Positions 26,103 through 37,164 are shown, counted from the stretch's first letter. The stretch is 64,000 nucleotides of DNA from Alphaproteobacteria bacterium (GCA_017983635.1 JAGOBA010000001.1:434001-498000); one strand, 5' to 3'. Numbers and translations: made by a program. Notes: generated by a model from the letters alone, not told the origin.

Positions 26103-26127
26103 TAGCAATACGCGTCCCTGCCGCGAT
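26103..26127 (+). mobile_element. 3' terminus of a group II intron (third copy, fragment)
   Basis: The plus strand reads GTAGCAATACGCGTCCCTG then CCGCGAT, followed by CCGCATT. It matches the intron ends at 20840 and 24883 with a few changes and again borders a CCG(T/C)ATT sequence. Confidence 0.5.
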
Positions 26128-26169
26128 CCGCATTTGTCCGTCCCAGTATTTGTCCCCGTATTTCCTTGA

Positions 26170-26412
26170 TTACAGATATTTTTGCTTGCGTCGCGCCGCA
26201 ATCGCATACGCAAAGGCAATCGCAAGCCAGGCAAGCAGAAACACCAATACGCTCGGGTAGCTATTGCTGGGTATTACAATGCTCTCACTCTTCACCCAAG
26301 CCCCCATGTTAGCAACCAAAAAGAACGCACCAACGACCGACAACAGAATTGTTGAGGCACTGTCCGCTGCATCCAACATCAATTTTAAGGTATCCTGACT
26401 CATCTCTATCAT
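26170..26412 (-). CDS. Small two-helix membrane protein
   Basis: An 80-residue protein with two membrane segments (STILLSVVGAFFLVANMGAWV and VLVFLLAWLAIAFAYAIAA) and a basic tail (RRKQKYL). Start at 26412 or at the Met three codons later. It lies between the motif at 26151 and AATACGGGGACA at about 26435. Last member of the series of small membrane genes; function unknown. Confidence 0.55.
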   Translation of the reverse strand: MIEMSQDTLKLMLDAADSASTILLSVVGAFFLVANMGAWVKSESIVIPSNSYPSVLVFLLAWLAIAFAYAIAARRKQKYL

Positions 26413-26550
26413 CTCTTGTGCGGTGGCTCAGAAAATACGGGGACATGATATACATTCCCCACGCTCGGCAGTTGCTCTTTAGCGCGCGGCTTGACTTCTT
26501 TCCCACAATTTTCTTTGTTCGTTCGCGTCGTGCATCTCGGAGCAGCGCTC

Positions 26551-26700
26551 ATGGCGCGCCTCGCGCGCATTGTTGTTCCTGGCCTCGCCCATCATGTCAC
26601 GCAACGCTGCAACCGGCGAGAACCGATCTTCTTCGAATCCGGCGGGAGGTCTACCGCGACTTGCTTGCCGAGCGAGCGTCGGTCGCGACGCACGGTGTGC
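26551..26700 (+). pseudogene. 5' fragment of a third RAYT gene, frameshifted
   Basis: Starts MARLARIVVPGLAHHVTQRC and NRREPIFFES, the family N-terminus. Similarity then moves to another frame (VYRDLLAERASVATHGV), showing a frameshift, and ends near 26700 without the HUH motif. About 110 bases upstream is AATACGGGGACATG, matching the element end. The following 260 bases to the XRE gene show no confident gene. Confidence 0.75.
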
Positions 26701-26963
26701 GCGGCATCACAGCTGGGCCGGTCGCTCTTAGGTTGCGCGCTTTGTGGTGAATACGCCGGGACGGATGCAGACTGCGTCGACGCGGCGTTCAGCTTTGTCG
26801 GTGCTCGCTTGCGGGTTGTTCGCACTGTCGCTGTTGGCGAAGAAGCGCCGCAACATTGTCTCGGATAAGTCATCGAACATCGCTCTCGATACGTTGAGCG
26901 TTGCGGCGGCGCGTTCTACCTTCATCGTTGCGCGAGAGTTGTGCGCGCGCCTTTGGGGGTCCC

Positions 26964-27335
26964 GTGAAGAATCCAGTCGACATTCATGTCGGTCAACGCG
27001 TGCGTCATCGGCGTTGGCTGTTGGGCATGACTCAACAACAGCTTGCACAGGTGCTCGGCATCCGCTTTCAACAAATTCAGAAATACGAGAGTGGCGCCAA
27101 CCGCGTGTCCGCTTCCCGATTGTGGGAGATTGCCCGCGCGATGAACGTGCCGGTGTCGTCCTTTTTCGAAGGCCTGCAGGGGGCCGACGTCGGAGCGGCC
27201 GAGGGCGCCGGCGTGGATCACATGCAAGCGAAGGAGACGTACGAGCTCGTGCGCGCGTATTACGGGCTCGGCGGCGAGCCGCGCCGGCAACTGTTGGCTC
27301 TCGCGAAAGCGATGGGCGGAACGGAACCGTCTTAG
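26964..27335 (+). CDS. XRE-family transcriptional regulator
   Basis: A 123-residue DNA-binding protein. The helix-turn-helix reads RRWLLGMTQQQLAQVLGIRF and QQIQKYESGANRVSASRLWE, a pattern typical of short XRE regulators in alphaproteobacteria. A C-terminal helical part (ETYELVRAYYGLGGEPRRQL) probably mediates dimerisation. GTG at 26964 gives the family N-terminus NPVDIHVGQRVRHRR. It converges with the CqsS-like kinase gene; any regulatory link is untested. Confidence 0.88.
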   Translation: MKNPVDIHVGQRVRHRRWLLGMTQQQLAQVLGIRFQQIQKYESGANRVSASRLWEIARAMNVPVSSFFEGLQGADVGAAEGAGVDHMQAKETYELVRAYYGLGGEPRRQLLALAKAMGGTEPS

Positions 27336-27356
27336 ACTCGCGGGCGCGCGCTGGTC

Positions 27357-29534
<2,178 letters not shown>

Positions 29535-29656
29535 GTCGGTGGACGACGCCCTGCCCCAAAATCGATCCTGTCGACGCTAACAGTCGCGCCATTAAATCGA
29601 AGCTAAAGCGCGAGACGCGCGCCCTGCTTCGACCGCGTTGGTAAACGAGCGGTTAA

Positions 29657-30889
29657 CTACAGAAAGTGCAGAAGGCGGACGGTGACGAACGAGTCGTCGC
29701 GCACTTGCTCAAGCACGGTGTCCCCGTCGCCGGCACGCAGGACCAGGGCGCCCTGCACTTCCAGCCGGAAGGCATCACCGAGCCGGGTTGAGGCTTCGAT
29801 CTTGGCGTAAACCGAGCCCTTGTCGATGTCGACGAGAGCGCCGATCAGGCCGGAGCTGTCGCTCGTGTCGTTGAACGCGAACCTGGTGCCGAAGAAGAAG
29901 TCCTTGTCGTAGATCGTCGGCGGTGCGGAAGGCGGGCGGTCGTCCCAGGCGAACTCCAGCACCAGGCCGATGTCGCAATCGGTTCCGGCCACTTGCGATA
30001 GGGTATGCTCGACGCCGGCCACGACGGCCGTGAAGCGGCGCGCGCCGGGACCTTGGTGCCCGTCACGGGTGATCGCTTCGAGCTTCAGCAGAGTGGCGTC
30101 CAAGGTTGCTTGAACGTCGAGGCCCACTTGATCGATCACGTCATAGACGGGGACGAGGGTCGCGCCGGCGAGCTCAAAGCGCGGCTCGCGGCTGGTGCCG
30201 TTGAAGTAGGTCAGGCCGATGTCGAAGTCGTCGATCCGGGCCTTCAAGCGGCCCGCCACGTCAACGCGATGAGTGCGGGCGCTCGATTCGTATTCGGCGT
30301 TCGCGGTGTCGACCGGCAGCGTCATGCGCAACCGGCCCGCGGTGCCTGGGAAAGTGCGCGGGCGGAAGAGCGGCAGCACGATGACGGTGGCTTCGATGTC
30401 GTCATACTGGCCTCGAAACATCGCCATCGGCTGGCCCAATTTTTCGTCGCCTTCGGGCTCTTCGACCAGGTCCGACTGATTGACGATGTCGACGATGTGC
30501 CTCGATTCGGTGACGCCCCAGTAGACTTTGCTGACGCCTAGCCGAATGACGACGGGATCGGCATAGACGCTCACCGCTGCTTCACGCATGTCGGCGTGGG
30601 TGCGTTTGCGGTCGGTGTCGTCGTAGCGCAGGAACGGCGCCACATCGATGACGACGCTCTTGTCGTTCGAGGTCCAGGAGGCGTTGGCCGCGGCGGTCAA
30701 CGAGCCTTGCAGCAGAGCGCGATCTTGTCCGGCGTAGGAAGGCCGCATGGCAAACGCGCGAACTTCGGCGCCGATCGTTCCGCGAAGGACGAGCGTGCCG
30801 TCATCCGCCGGCGCCGCCTGCGCGGCCGTCGCACTCACAGCCGCGAAGAGGACCGGGAGTAGATTGAATGTACCCCGGTCGCCACGCAT
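29657..30889 (-). CDS. Outer-membrane beta-barrel protein candidate
   Basis: A 410-residue exported protein with a signal peptide (LLPVLFAAVSATAAQA). The mature chain shows many alternating amphipathic strands and ends VRDDSFVTVRLLHFL, a C-terminus suitable for outer-membrane assembly. Phrases such as SRHIVDIVNQSD and KLGQPMAMFRGQYDDIEATV recall outer-membrane proteins coded beside RND exporters and LolA-like proteins. It may form the outer-membrane step of the exporter encoded upstream. Start 15 bases after the LolA-like gene. Confidence 0.75.
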   Translation of the reverse strand: MRGDRGTFNLLPVLFAAVSATAAQAAPADDGTLVLRGTIGAEVRAFAMRPSYAGQDRALLQGSLTAAANASWTSNDKSVVIDVAPFLRYDDTDRKRTHADMREAAVSVYADPVVIRLGVSKVYWGVTESRHIVDIVNQSDLVEEPEGDEKLGQPMAMFRGQYDDIEATVIVLPLFRPRTFPGTAGRLRMTLPVDTANAEYESSARTHRVDVAGRLKARIDDFDIGLTYFNGTSREPRFELAGATLVPVYDVIDQVGLDVQATLDATLLKLEAITRDGHQGPGARRFTAVVAGVEHTLSQVAGTDCDIGLVLEFAWDDRPPSAPPTIYDKDFFFGTRFAFNDTSDSSGLIGALVDIDKGSVYAKIEASTRLGDAFRLEVQGALVLRAGDGDTVLEQVRDDSFVTVRLLHFL

Positions 30890-30904
30890 GGGCTCGGCTG
30901 CTTC

Positions 30905-31729
30905 CTACCTGAGACGCTCCATCGACTGTTCAGTAAAGTCGACTTCGGTTAATCCCGTGCTAAACTTGAGATCGGTGACGCTCAATTTCGTCGAGCGGCC
31001 GCTCTGATGATTGATCATCAGGAGTTCGTAAGGGCGCCAGAAGCGCTCGTTGTGCTTGCGGTAGTTCGCGAGCGTTAACGTCTTCAATAGGCGATCTTCC
31101 CGATTGTAAAACTCGATCTTGCGGAACAGGAACTCGGTGGCGTCGATCCAGGCGATCTGACGCTTGTAACCGGATGCTTCGTAATGCGGCACACGCTCGA
31201 CGACGAAACACTGCAGCGCGGCGTGGGGCGCCGGGCACGGTTCGTCTCTGAGCCAGCGGTAGTCGTATTTGCCGAGCTCTTGGGCGGTCAGATCCTCGTA
31301 GGCGAACTCGCTGCCGAGGAATGGGCCCGACTTGTTCGAAGAAGCGATGCGTTTCACGCGGGCGATGCTCGGGATGTAGATCCACTGATCGTCCGCGGTC
31401 AGGATCTGCGTGTGGGTGAGGAGGACCGTGCCTTGCACGTCCTTCGGCATCTCGAAGAATATGAGGGACTTGTCGCCGACTTGGTCGCTGGCACCTTCCA
31501 GCACGTTCATGCGCAGCGTGCGCTCGTTGGCATCGCCGCTATCGCTCATCAGGCGCATCGTCATGCGCGATTGCGTGTCGCCGAACCCGGCATCGCGGCG
31601 GATCGACTCGGCTGTAATTTCGCGACCCTTGGCTTTCGAGTCCGCGGAGAACTGCGGCGGGGCGGCGAGGCTTGAGCCCGCGCTCGACAGGGCGATCAAG
31701 ACTGACAACGTAACGACGCGAAGATTCAT
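30905..31729 (-). CDS. LolA-like outer-membrane lipoprotein-sorting protein
   Basis: A 274-residue periplasmic protein with signal peptide (LSVLIALSSAGSSLA). It has the half-barrel pattern of the LolA-like family often coded with MMPL/RND exporters: KSLIFFEMPKDVQGTVLLTH, DDQWIYIPSIARVKRIASSN, GPFLGSEFAYEDL, and YKRQIAWIDATEFLFRKIEF. Such proteins are thought to carry hydrophobic cargo across the periplasm. It lies 15 bases after the RND-CqsA fusion gene. Confidence 0.88.
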   Translation of the reverse strand: MNLRVVTLSVLIALSSAGSSLAAPPQFSADSKAKGREITAESIRRDAGFGDTQSRMTMRLMSDSGDANERTLRMNVLEGASDQVGDKSLIFFEMPKDVQGTVLLTHTQILTADDQWIYIPSIARVKRIASSNKSGPFLGSEFAYEDLTAQELGKYDYRWLRDEPCPAPHAALQCFVVERVPHYEASGYKRQIAWIDATEFLFRKIEFYNREDRLLKTLTLANYRKHNERFWRPYELLMINHQSGRSTKLSVTDLKFSTGLTEVDFTEQSMERLR

Positions 31730-31744
31730 GGCGAAAACTCCAAC

Positions 31745-34700
31745 TCAGGAACCGGCGGCAGGGAAAAGCGTTTCGGGAAGGAACGGCTCGGACCAGGTTG
31801 AGCCGGCCGGGCGGTGCTCGGGCGCGGTCGCATCGGCGCGCAGCAGACCTTTCGGCCATGGCGAGATCGCCCTTTCTTGCGCAATGGCGCGGCATGCGGC
31901 GATGACCCGATCGAGATCGCTGTTGTTGAGACGCGCATTGACCGAGAGCCGGACGATGCCGTGCTTTTTCGGCGTCGCCGGTGCGCAGAACACGGCACCG
32001 AAAACCTCATGCTCCTCCAGCGCGTTGCGCAGAGCGCGCGTCTGTTCGTCGGTGCCCGAATGTAGGGCCACGATTTGCGATGCGCTTTGATCGACCGCGA
32101 AGCCAAGCTTCAGCAGGCCTTGGCGCAGATAGAAGGTGTTCTGCCACAGCTTTTGGCGGCGCCAATCTTCCGTCTGGATGACTTCCAACGTCGCCGACAG
32201 ACCCGCGACTTCGTTCTGCAGCACGGCAGAGGAGAAGATTGCGGGGCGCGCTTCGTAAGGGAAATAGGCCATCACGCGCGCCGGACCTGCCACCATGCCG
32301 GCTCGCGTTGCGAAGGCTTTCGAGAGACTGAAGGTACGGTACTGCACCTTCTCGGTCAGACCGAGCGCGTGCACGAGACCTTCGCCACGCCGGCCGTAGA
32401 CGCCGATCGCGTGCGATTCATCGGCGGCGAGAATGCAGCCGGTGCGCTCACTCAAAGCGGCGATCTCAGCAAGCGGACAGATCGTTCCGTAGGCGGAGTA
32501 GACCGTGTCGACGAGGATCAAGCCCGGGCCATAGCGCTTGATCATGCGCTCCAGGTGTTCCGGATTGTTGTGGCGGAAGGCATGTGCGGGGGCTCCCGCC
32601 ATGCGCGCGCCTTCCCAAAGTGAGGCGTGTGCGAACTGGTCCAGATAGACCGGCGTGCGATGATCGACCAGCGCCTGAACGAGGCCGGTGTTCGCGCTCC
32701 AACCGGACTGGCAGAGCACGGCGGCCTCCGTGTTCAGATAGGACGCCATCTGCGTCTCGAAGCGGCGTTGCAGACTGGTCTCGTTCAAGAAGACCGCCGA
32801 CATGAATACGTCTTCGGACTGGCTTTCCAGAAGCTCGACTTGCGCCTTCACGATCTTGGGATGACCGCCGAGGCCGAGATAGTCGTTGCTCCACAACTGC
32901 ACCGACGAAGGGCCCGGGACGCGGCCGGCTATCAGGTGGCCGTCGCGCATGCGCTCGAAGTAGGCGTCGACGCGGGTGGTGAGCGCGGGATGTTCGCTGA
33001 CGCCGGTGGAGCGGCGTTCGCGCTGCCAGGAGAACAGACCAAGGTTGCGATCGCACACGAGCAAGAGCGGTGCGAGGATAAAGAAGTCGGCGAGCATGGC
33101 GAAGCAGAAGGTGATGACGGTCAAGAGCCCCAAGGTGCTGTTGACGCCAAAGCTCGAGAAGGCAAGCACGGCGAAGCCGAAGCACATCACCGTCATCGTG
33201 AAGAGCATCGCCTTGCCGGTTGCCGTGAACGCGTATTCGACGGCTTGATCGGGCAACATGCCCAAGATGCGCCGGGCACGCGCGTATTTTGACACATAGT
33301 GGATCGTGTCGTCGACGACGACGCCGAATGTCATCGCGGCCACAATCGAGACCGCGACGTTCATCTCCGCAACGAGGTGGCCCCAGAGGCCAAGCGCCAT
33401 GACGGCGGGCACGAAGTCACCCACCATCGAGACCAAGCTGAGTTGCAGACTGCGCAAACCCAGCACCAAGATTAGGGACACGATGAGGACGGCCATGGCG
33501 GTGCCACCGATCATCATCTCGATGTTGCGCGACGAGAGGTGCGCGAACATCAGCGAGAGACCTGTGCCCTTCGCCGCCATGCCTTTGCCGCCGCTCGTTT
33601 CGAGCCAGTGTTCGAAACGCTCGGCCAGCGGCAGAAGCTCATCGGAGGGAAGGTTCTTGCCGTTCATGCCGACAACCACCGTCACCCGCGATGCGGATCG
33701 GGATACGGTGATCCGGTCGGTCAAGCTCAGGCCCTGCGGTAGCGACATTTCGTACAGCAAGAGGTATTGCGCCGTTTGGCTGCGATCGTCGGGGATACGG
33801 TCGAAGGCGCGGTCGTCGCCGTGGACACTGCGATTCACGCGTTTGACGATGTCGCTAATCGCGATGACGTTCAGGACTTCCGGCTGTGCGCGTAGCCAGG
33901 TGCTGAACGCATCGAGCTTGGCCAGATATTCGGGGCTCTCGACACCGCCGGCGGTCTTTGCCGGAACGGAAAACTCCATAACATCGAAGCCCGTCAACTT
34001 CTTTAGGACGGTGTCGGTGTCGCGCCGGAATTGGAAACTTTGGTCGAAATACTCTATCCAATTTTCCGATTGGCGCATGTGGAAGATGCCGGCGGCCAGT
34101 ACGACGACCAAGGCCGTCATGGTGCTCAGAATGACGCCGGGCTTGGCATTGACCCTGCCGGCGAGCCGCTTCAGCGCTTCGTGCGTGTAGCTCTTTTTTG
34201 GGTCGATCGGGACCGAGAAAATTTGCAGCAGTGCCGGCGTTAGGCTGAAGGTCAGCAGGAAGGCGGCGGCGACGCCGATGGCGGAGATGTTGCCCAGGTC
34301 GTGGAACGGCGGGGCGTCCGACGAGTTCATGCTCAGGAAGCCGATCGCCGTCGTCAGGCTGGTCAGGAAGATCGCGAAAGCGTTGGATTCGACGGCCGAG
34401 AGCGTCGATACCCGATTGGAGGCGCCGAGGCGGCAGCCGTCGACGTACTCGGAGATGATGTGGACGCTGTAGGCGAGCGCCACGGTCAGCACGATGAACG
34501 GCGCGGGTGCGGAACCGGCGCTCATGACGATTCCGGCGGTGCTGGCGGCACCCATCGCGAAAAGCATCGAGAGGCCCGCGACGGTGAGCGCGATGCCGGT
34601 GGCGACCCAGGATCTGAGCAGCAGATAGAGGACGAGGCCCATCACGACGAGCATGATCGGCACGAGGAACAACATGTCGCGCGCCTGCGCCTCGCCGAAC

Positions 34701-35377
34701 GCCTGCATCACCATGACGTTGCCGGTGAAGTAAAGCCGGACGTCGGGATGTTTCGCCAGGAAGCGGGCTTGCAAGGCCGCAAGGTAGTTCGAGATTTCGC
34801 GCACGCTGGCCGGATCGTCGCGCGGGAACTGGAAGTTCGTGCGGGCGCCGGCGACCTTGCCGTCGGCGGAAATCAGAAGGCCTTTCAGCAACGGCTCGTT
34901 GAGGGCGATCGAGCGGACGTTGGCGATCTCGCCCGGCGTGAAGGCGAAGCCGCGCGGAACCAGATCGTTGATGACGATGTCGTCGTCTTTGCCGGTCGAG
35001 TGTTGAAAGTTGGAAAGCGAGTCCACGCGGATCGCGAAGGGCGCTTTCCAAAGTTCGTTCGTGATTTCGAGGACCGCCGCGAGGCCGGCTGGCGTGAAGA
35101 CGCCGCCGCTTTTGGGTTCGATGGCGACCAATACGTCGTTGTTCTGCGAGTACTCGCGCTCCAGCGAATTCAGGAGCAGCAGCTCCGGATTGTCGGGACC
35201 GAAGAACACACGGTTGTCCATCGTGGAGCGCAGGTCCACCGCGGCCCAGCCGGCGAGCAGCGCCAGGAACGCGTAGAAGCCCACCACCGACCAACGGAAG
35301 CGATAGATCAGCGCGCAGTAGTCGTAGAGCAGCGTGCTGTGCGGTTCCTTGGCGGTCGCGGGTTTCCAGGTTGCCAT
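31745..35377 (-). CDS. RND/MMPL exporter fused to a CqsA-like autoinducer synthase
   Basis: A 1210-residue protein in one uninterrupted frame. Residues 1 to about 790 form an RND superfamily exporter: first helix YRFRWSVVGFYAFLALLAGW, a periplasmic loop, helix bundle (RDMLFLVPIMLVVMGLVLYLL), second loop, second bundle with FGVVVDDTIHYVSKYARARR. From about 791 a complete PLP-dependent alpha-oxoamine synthase of CqsA type follows: LWSNDYLGLGGHP, VLCQSGWSANTGLVQALV, DQFAHASLWEGARMAGAPAH, PLP Lys1020 in TFSLSKAFATRAG. The domain is close to the separate CqsA gene upstream, so it arose by tandem duplication and fusion. The cytoplasmic C-terminus of the exporter would place the enzyme at the inner membrane. 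Proposed: product made at the export site. Confidence 0.88.
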   Translation of the reverse strand: MATWKPATAKEPHSTLLYDYCALIYRFRWSVVGFYAFLALLAGWAAVDLRSTMDNRVFFGPDNPELLLLNSLEREYSQNNDVLVAIEPKSGGVFTPAGLAAVLEITNELWKAPFAIRVDSLSNFQHSTGKDDDIVINDLVPRGFAFTPGEIANVRSIALNEPLLKGLLISADGKVAGARTNFQFPRDDPASVREISNYLAALQARFLAKHPDVRLYFTGNVMVMQAFGEAQARDMLFLVPIMLVVMGLVLYLLLRSWVATGIALTVAGLSMLFAMGAASTAGIVMSAGSAPAPFIVLTVALAYSVHIISEYVDGCRLGASNRVSTLSAVESNAFAIFLTSLTTAIGFLSMNSSDAPPFHDLGNISAIGVAAAFLLTFSLTPALLQIFSVPIDPKKSYTHEALKRLAGRVNAKPGVILSTMTALVVVLAAGIFHMRQSENWIEYFDQSFQFRRDTDTVLKKLTGFDVMEFSVPAKTAGGVESPEYLAKLDAFSTWLRAQPEVLNVIAISDIVKRVNRSVHGDDRAFDRIPDDRSQTAQYLLLYEMSLPQGLSLTDRITVSRSASRVTVVVGMNGKNLPSDELLPLAERFEHWLETSGGKGMAAKGTGLSLMFAHLSSRNIEMMIGGTAMAVLIVSLILVLGLRSLQLSLVSMVGDFVPAVMALGLWGHLVAEMNVAVSIVAAMTFGVVVDDTIHYVSKYARARRILGMLPDQAVEYAFTATGKAMLFTMTVMCFGFAVLAFSSFGVNSTLGLLTVITFCFAMLADFFILAPLLLVCDRNLGLFSWQRERRSTGVSEHPALTTRVDAYFERMRDGHLIAGRVPGPSSVQLWSNDYLGLGGHPKIVKAQVELLESQSEDVFMSAVFLNETSLQRRFETQMASYLNTEAAVLCQSGWSANTGLVQALVDHRTPVYLDQFAHASLWEGARMAGAPAHAFRHNNPEHLERMIKRYGPGLILVDTVYSAYGTICPLAEIAALSERTGCILAADESHAIGVYGRRGEGLVHALGLTEKVQYRTFSLSKAFATRAGMVAGPARVMAYFPYEARPAIFSSAVLQNEVAGLSATLEVIQTEDWRRQKLWQNTFYLRQGLLKLGFAVDQSASQIVALHSGTDEQTRALRNALEEHEVFGAVFCAPATPKKHGIVRLSVNARLNNSDLDRVIAACRAIAQERAISPWPKGLLRADATAPEHRPAGSTWSEPFLPETLFPAAGS

Positions 35378-35379
35378 TG

Positions 35380-36702
35380 TTATTTTTCCCGGTTCAGCCA
35401 GCGATCGGCGGCGCGGCGGAGGTCATGGCCGACGCTGCGCAGCGAGGCCACGGCGGTGTCGATGTTTTGCTCGCGCAGAGGGCTTGCGCCGGCCAGCAGG
35501 CCCCGCGGCCAGGGCGCGATGGCGCGGTCGTCGGCGATGGATTTGCAGGCGGCGATGACGCGGTCCAAGTCGCCGTCGCGCAGGCGCGCGTTGACCGAGA
35601 GGCGCACGATGCCGTGGTGCTTTGGCGTTGCGGGGGCGCAGAACACGGCGCCGAAGATGTCGTGCTCTTCGAGTGCGTTGCGCAGGGCGCGGGTTTGTTC
35701 GTCGGTGCCGGCGTGCAGCGCGATGATCTGCGAGGTGCTTTGGTCGACGGCGAAGCCGAGGCGCTGCAGGCTTTGGCGCAGATAGCGCGTGTTGTACCAA
35801 AGTTGCTGACGGCGCCAGTCTTCTTCCTGGATGACTTTCAGCGCCGCGGCGAGGCCGGCGACTTCGTGTTGAAGGACGGCCGAGGAGAAGATCGCGGGGC
35901 GGGCTTCGTAGGGGAAGTAGGCCATCACGCGGGTTGGACCCGCGACCATGCCGGCGCGGGTCGCGAAGGCCTTCGAGAGGCTGAAGGTGCGGTACTGCAC
36001 CTTTTCGGTCAGGCCCAAGGTGTGCACCAGGCCTTCGCCGTGCGGGCCGTAGACGCCGATGGCGTGCGATTCATCGACGGCGAGGATGCAGCCGTTGCGT
36101 TCGCTGATGCCGGCGATGTCGGCGAGCGGGCAGATCGTGCCGTAGGCCGAATAGACGGCGTCGACGAGGATCAAACCGGGGCCGTTGCGCTTGATCAAGC
36201 GTTCCAGATGTTCCGGCTTGTTGTGGCGGAAGGCGTGCGCCGGCGCGCCCGCCATACGGGCACCTTCCCAAAGCGAGGCGTGGGCGAACTGATCCAAATA
36301 GACGGGCGTGCGATGGTCGACCAAGGCTTGCACGAGGCCGGTGTTCGCGCTCCAGCCGGATTGGCAGAGCACGGCGGCCTGCGCGCCGAGATACGACGCC
36401 ATCTGCGTTTCGAAGCGGCGTTGCAGGCTGGTCTCGTTCAAGAAGACCGCCGACATGAAGACGCCTTCGGATTGGTGTTCGAGAAGATCGACCTGCGCCT
36501 TCACGATGTCGGGGTGACCGCCCAGGCCCAGATAGTCGTTGCTCCAGAGCTGCACCGACGAGGCGCCAGGCACGCGGCCGGCGATCAGATGGCCGTCGCG
36601 CATGCGGTCGAAATAGGCATCGACGCGCGCGCGGAGTGCGGGATTTTCGCCGCGGAGCGGCGCGGTCTCGCACGTCCCTGTCAGCGGCATTGCGTTGCTC
36701 AT
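35380..36702 (-). CDS. cqsA: CqsA-like alpha-hydroxyketone autoinducer synthase
   Basis: A 440-residue PLP enzyme of the alpha-oxoamine synthase family. In Vibrio, CqsA condenses decanoyl-CoA with an amino acid-derived substrate to make the CAI-1 precursor. CqsA-like phrases: LWSNDYLGLGGHPDIV, FMSAVFLNETSLQRRFE, VLCQSGWSANTGLVQA, DQFAHASLWEGARMAGAPAH, RHNKPEHLERLIKRNGPGL, PLP Lys244 in TFSLSKAFATRAG. These fit CqsA/LqsA better than serine palmitoyltransferase or 8-amino-7-oxononanoate synthase. Its start overlaps the response-regulator stop by 4 bases, and the exporter fusion starts 2 bases after its stop. Confidence 0.88.
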   Translation of the reverse strand: MSNAMPLTGTCETAPLRGENPALRARVDAYFDRMRDGHLIAGRVPGASSVQLWSNDYLGLGGHPDIVKAQVDLLEHQSEGVFMSAVFLNETSLQRRFETQMASYLGAQAAVLCQSGWSANTGLVQALVDHRTPVYLDQFAHASLWEGARMAGAPAHAFRHNKPEHLERLIKRNGPGLILVDAVYSAYGTICPLADIAGISERNGCILAVDESHAIGVYGPHGEGLVHTLGLTEKVQYRTFSLSKAFATRAGMVAGPTRVMAYFPYEARPAIFSSAVLQHEVAGLAAALKVIQEEDWRRQQLWYNTRYLRQSLQRLGFAVDQSTSQIIALHAGTDEQTRALRNALEEHDIFGAVFCAPATPKHHGIVRLSVNARLRDGDLDRVIAACKSIADDRAIAPWPRGLLAGASPLREQNIDTAVASLRSVGHDLRRAADRWLNREK

Positions 36703-37094
36703 CGCGGCACCGCGCCGTCGCCGCGCGCGGCCAGCGCCGCGTCGAGTGCGGTGCCAAGTTGCGAGGGCTTGAACGGCTTGCGCAGCGTTTGGTCGGCGCC
36801 GAATTTGCTGGCGAGCTGCAGCACGTCGATCTGCGGCGCGCGCGGCAGGCCACCGGAGACGGCGACGATCGCGACGCTCGGCCGTTCGCGGCGCAGGTGA
36901 CGGATCGTCTCGAGCCCCTCTTGATTGGGCATCACGAGATCGCAGATCACCGCGTCGAAGGGCTGAGCGGTGAAGGCCTTTGTTCCGGCCAAGCCGTCGA
37001 GCGCGAACGCGACGTCGTGGCCGCGCTCCTCAAGGGCATGGACCATCACATCGACGAAGACTTCGTCGTCATCAATCACAAGAATGCGGGCCAT
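36699..37094 (-). CDS. Single-domain response regulator
   Basis: A 131-residue CheY-like receiver without output domain. Acidic pocket VIDDDE (residues 6-11), phospho-acceptor Asp52 in VICDLVMPN, and the conserved Lys in RKPFKPSQL. It is the first gene of the CqsA-CqsS cluster and is translationally coupled to cqsA. It probably takes phosphate from the Hpt domain of the hybrid kinase, similar to LqsR/LqsT-type wiring, though no output domain is attached. Confidence 0.9.
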   Translation of the reverse strand: MARILVIDDDEVFVDVMVHALEERGHDVAFALDGLAGTKAFTAQPFDAVICDLVMPNQEGLETIRHLRRERPSVAIVAVSGGLPRAPQIDVLQLASKFGADQTLRKPFKPSQLGTALDAALAARGDGAVPR

Positions 37095-37164
37095 TCCCCA
37101 CCCCCGATAGGCACGTCAGGGGGTGACGGTTTCACAGTCCGATTGAATTGACGTTAAATCGGCC

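Noticed and set aside
26728-26960. Minus-strand frame with ETMLRRFFANSDSANNPQAS as a gene
   Set aside because: It looks partly protein-like, but has no ribosome site or known motif and overlaps the XRE gene region; kept as unassigned sequence.
33855-35294. 479-codon frame opposite the exporter frame register
   Set aside because: Same strand, other frame than the RND gene; Arg/Gly-rich with no motif, a typical shadow.
35380-36702. Assignment of the synthase as serine palmitoyltransferase or BioF
   Set aside because: The phrases around FAHASLWEGAR, SGWSANTGLVQ and HN-EHLERLIKRNGPG fit CqsA better, and a CqsS-like sensor is in the same operon; a phylogeny would settle it.
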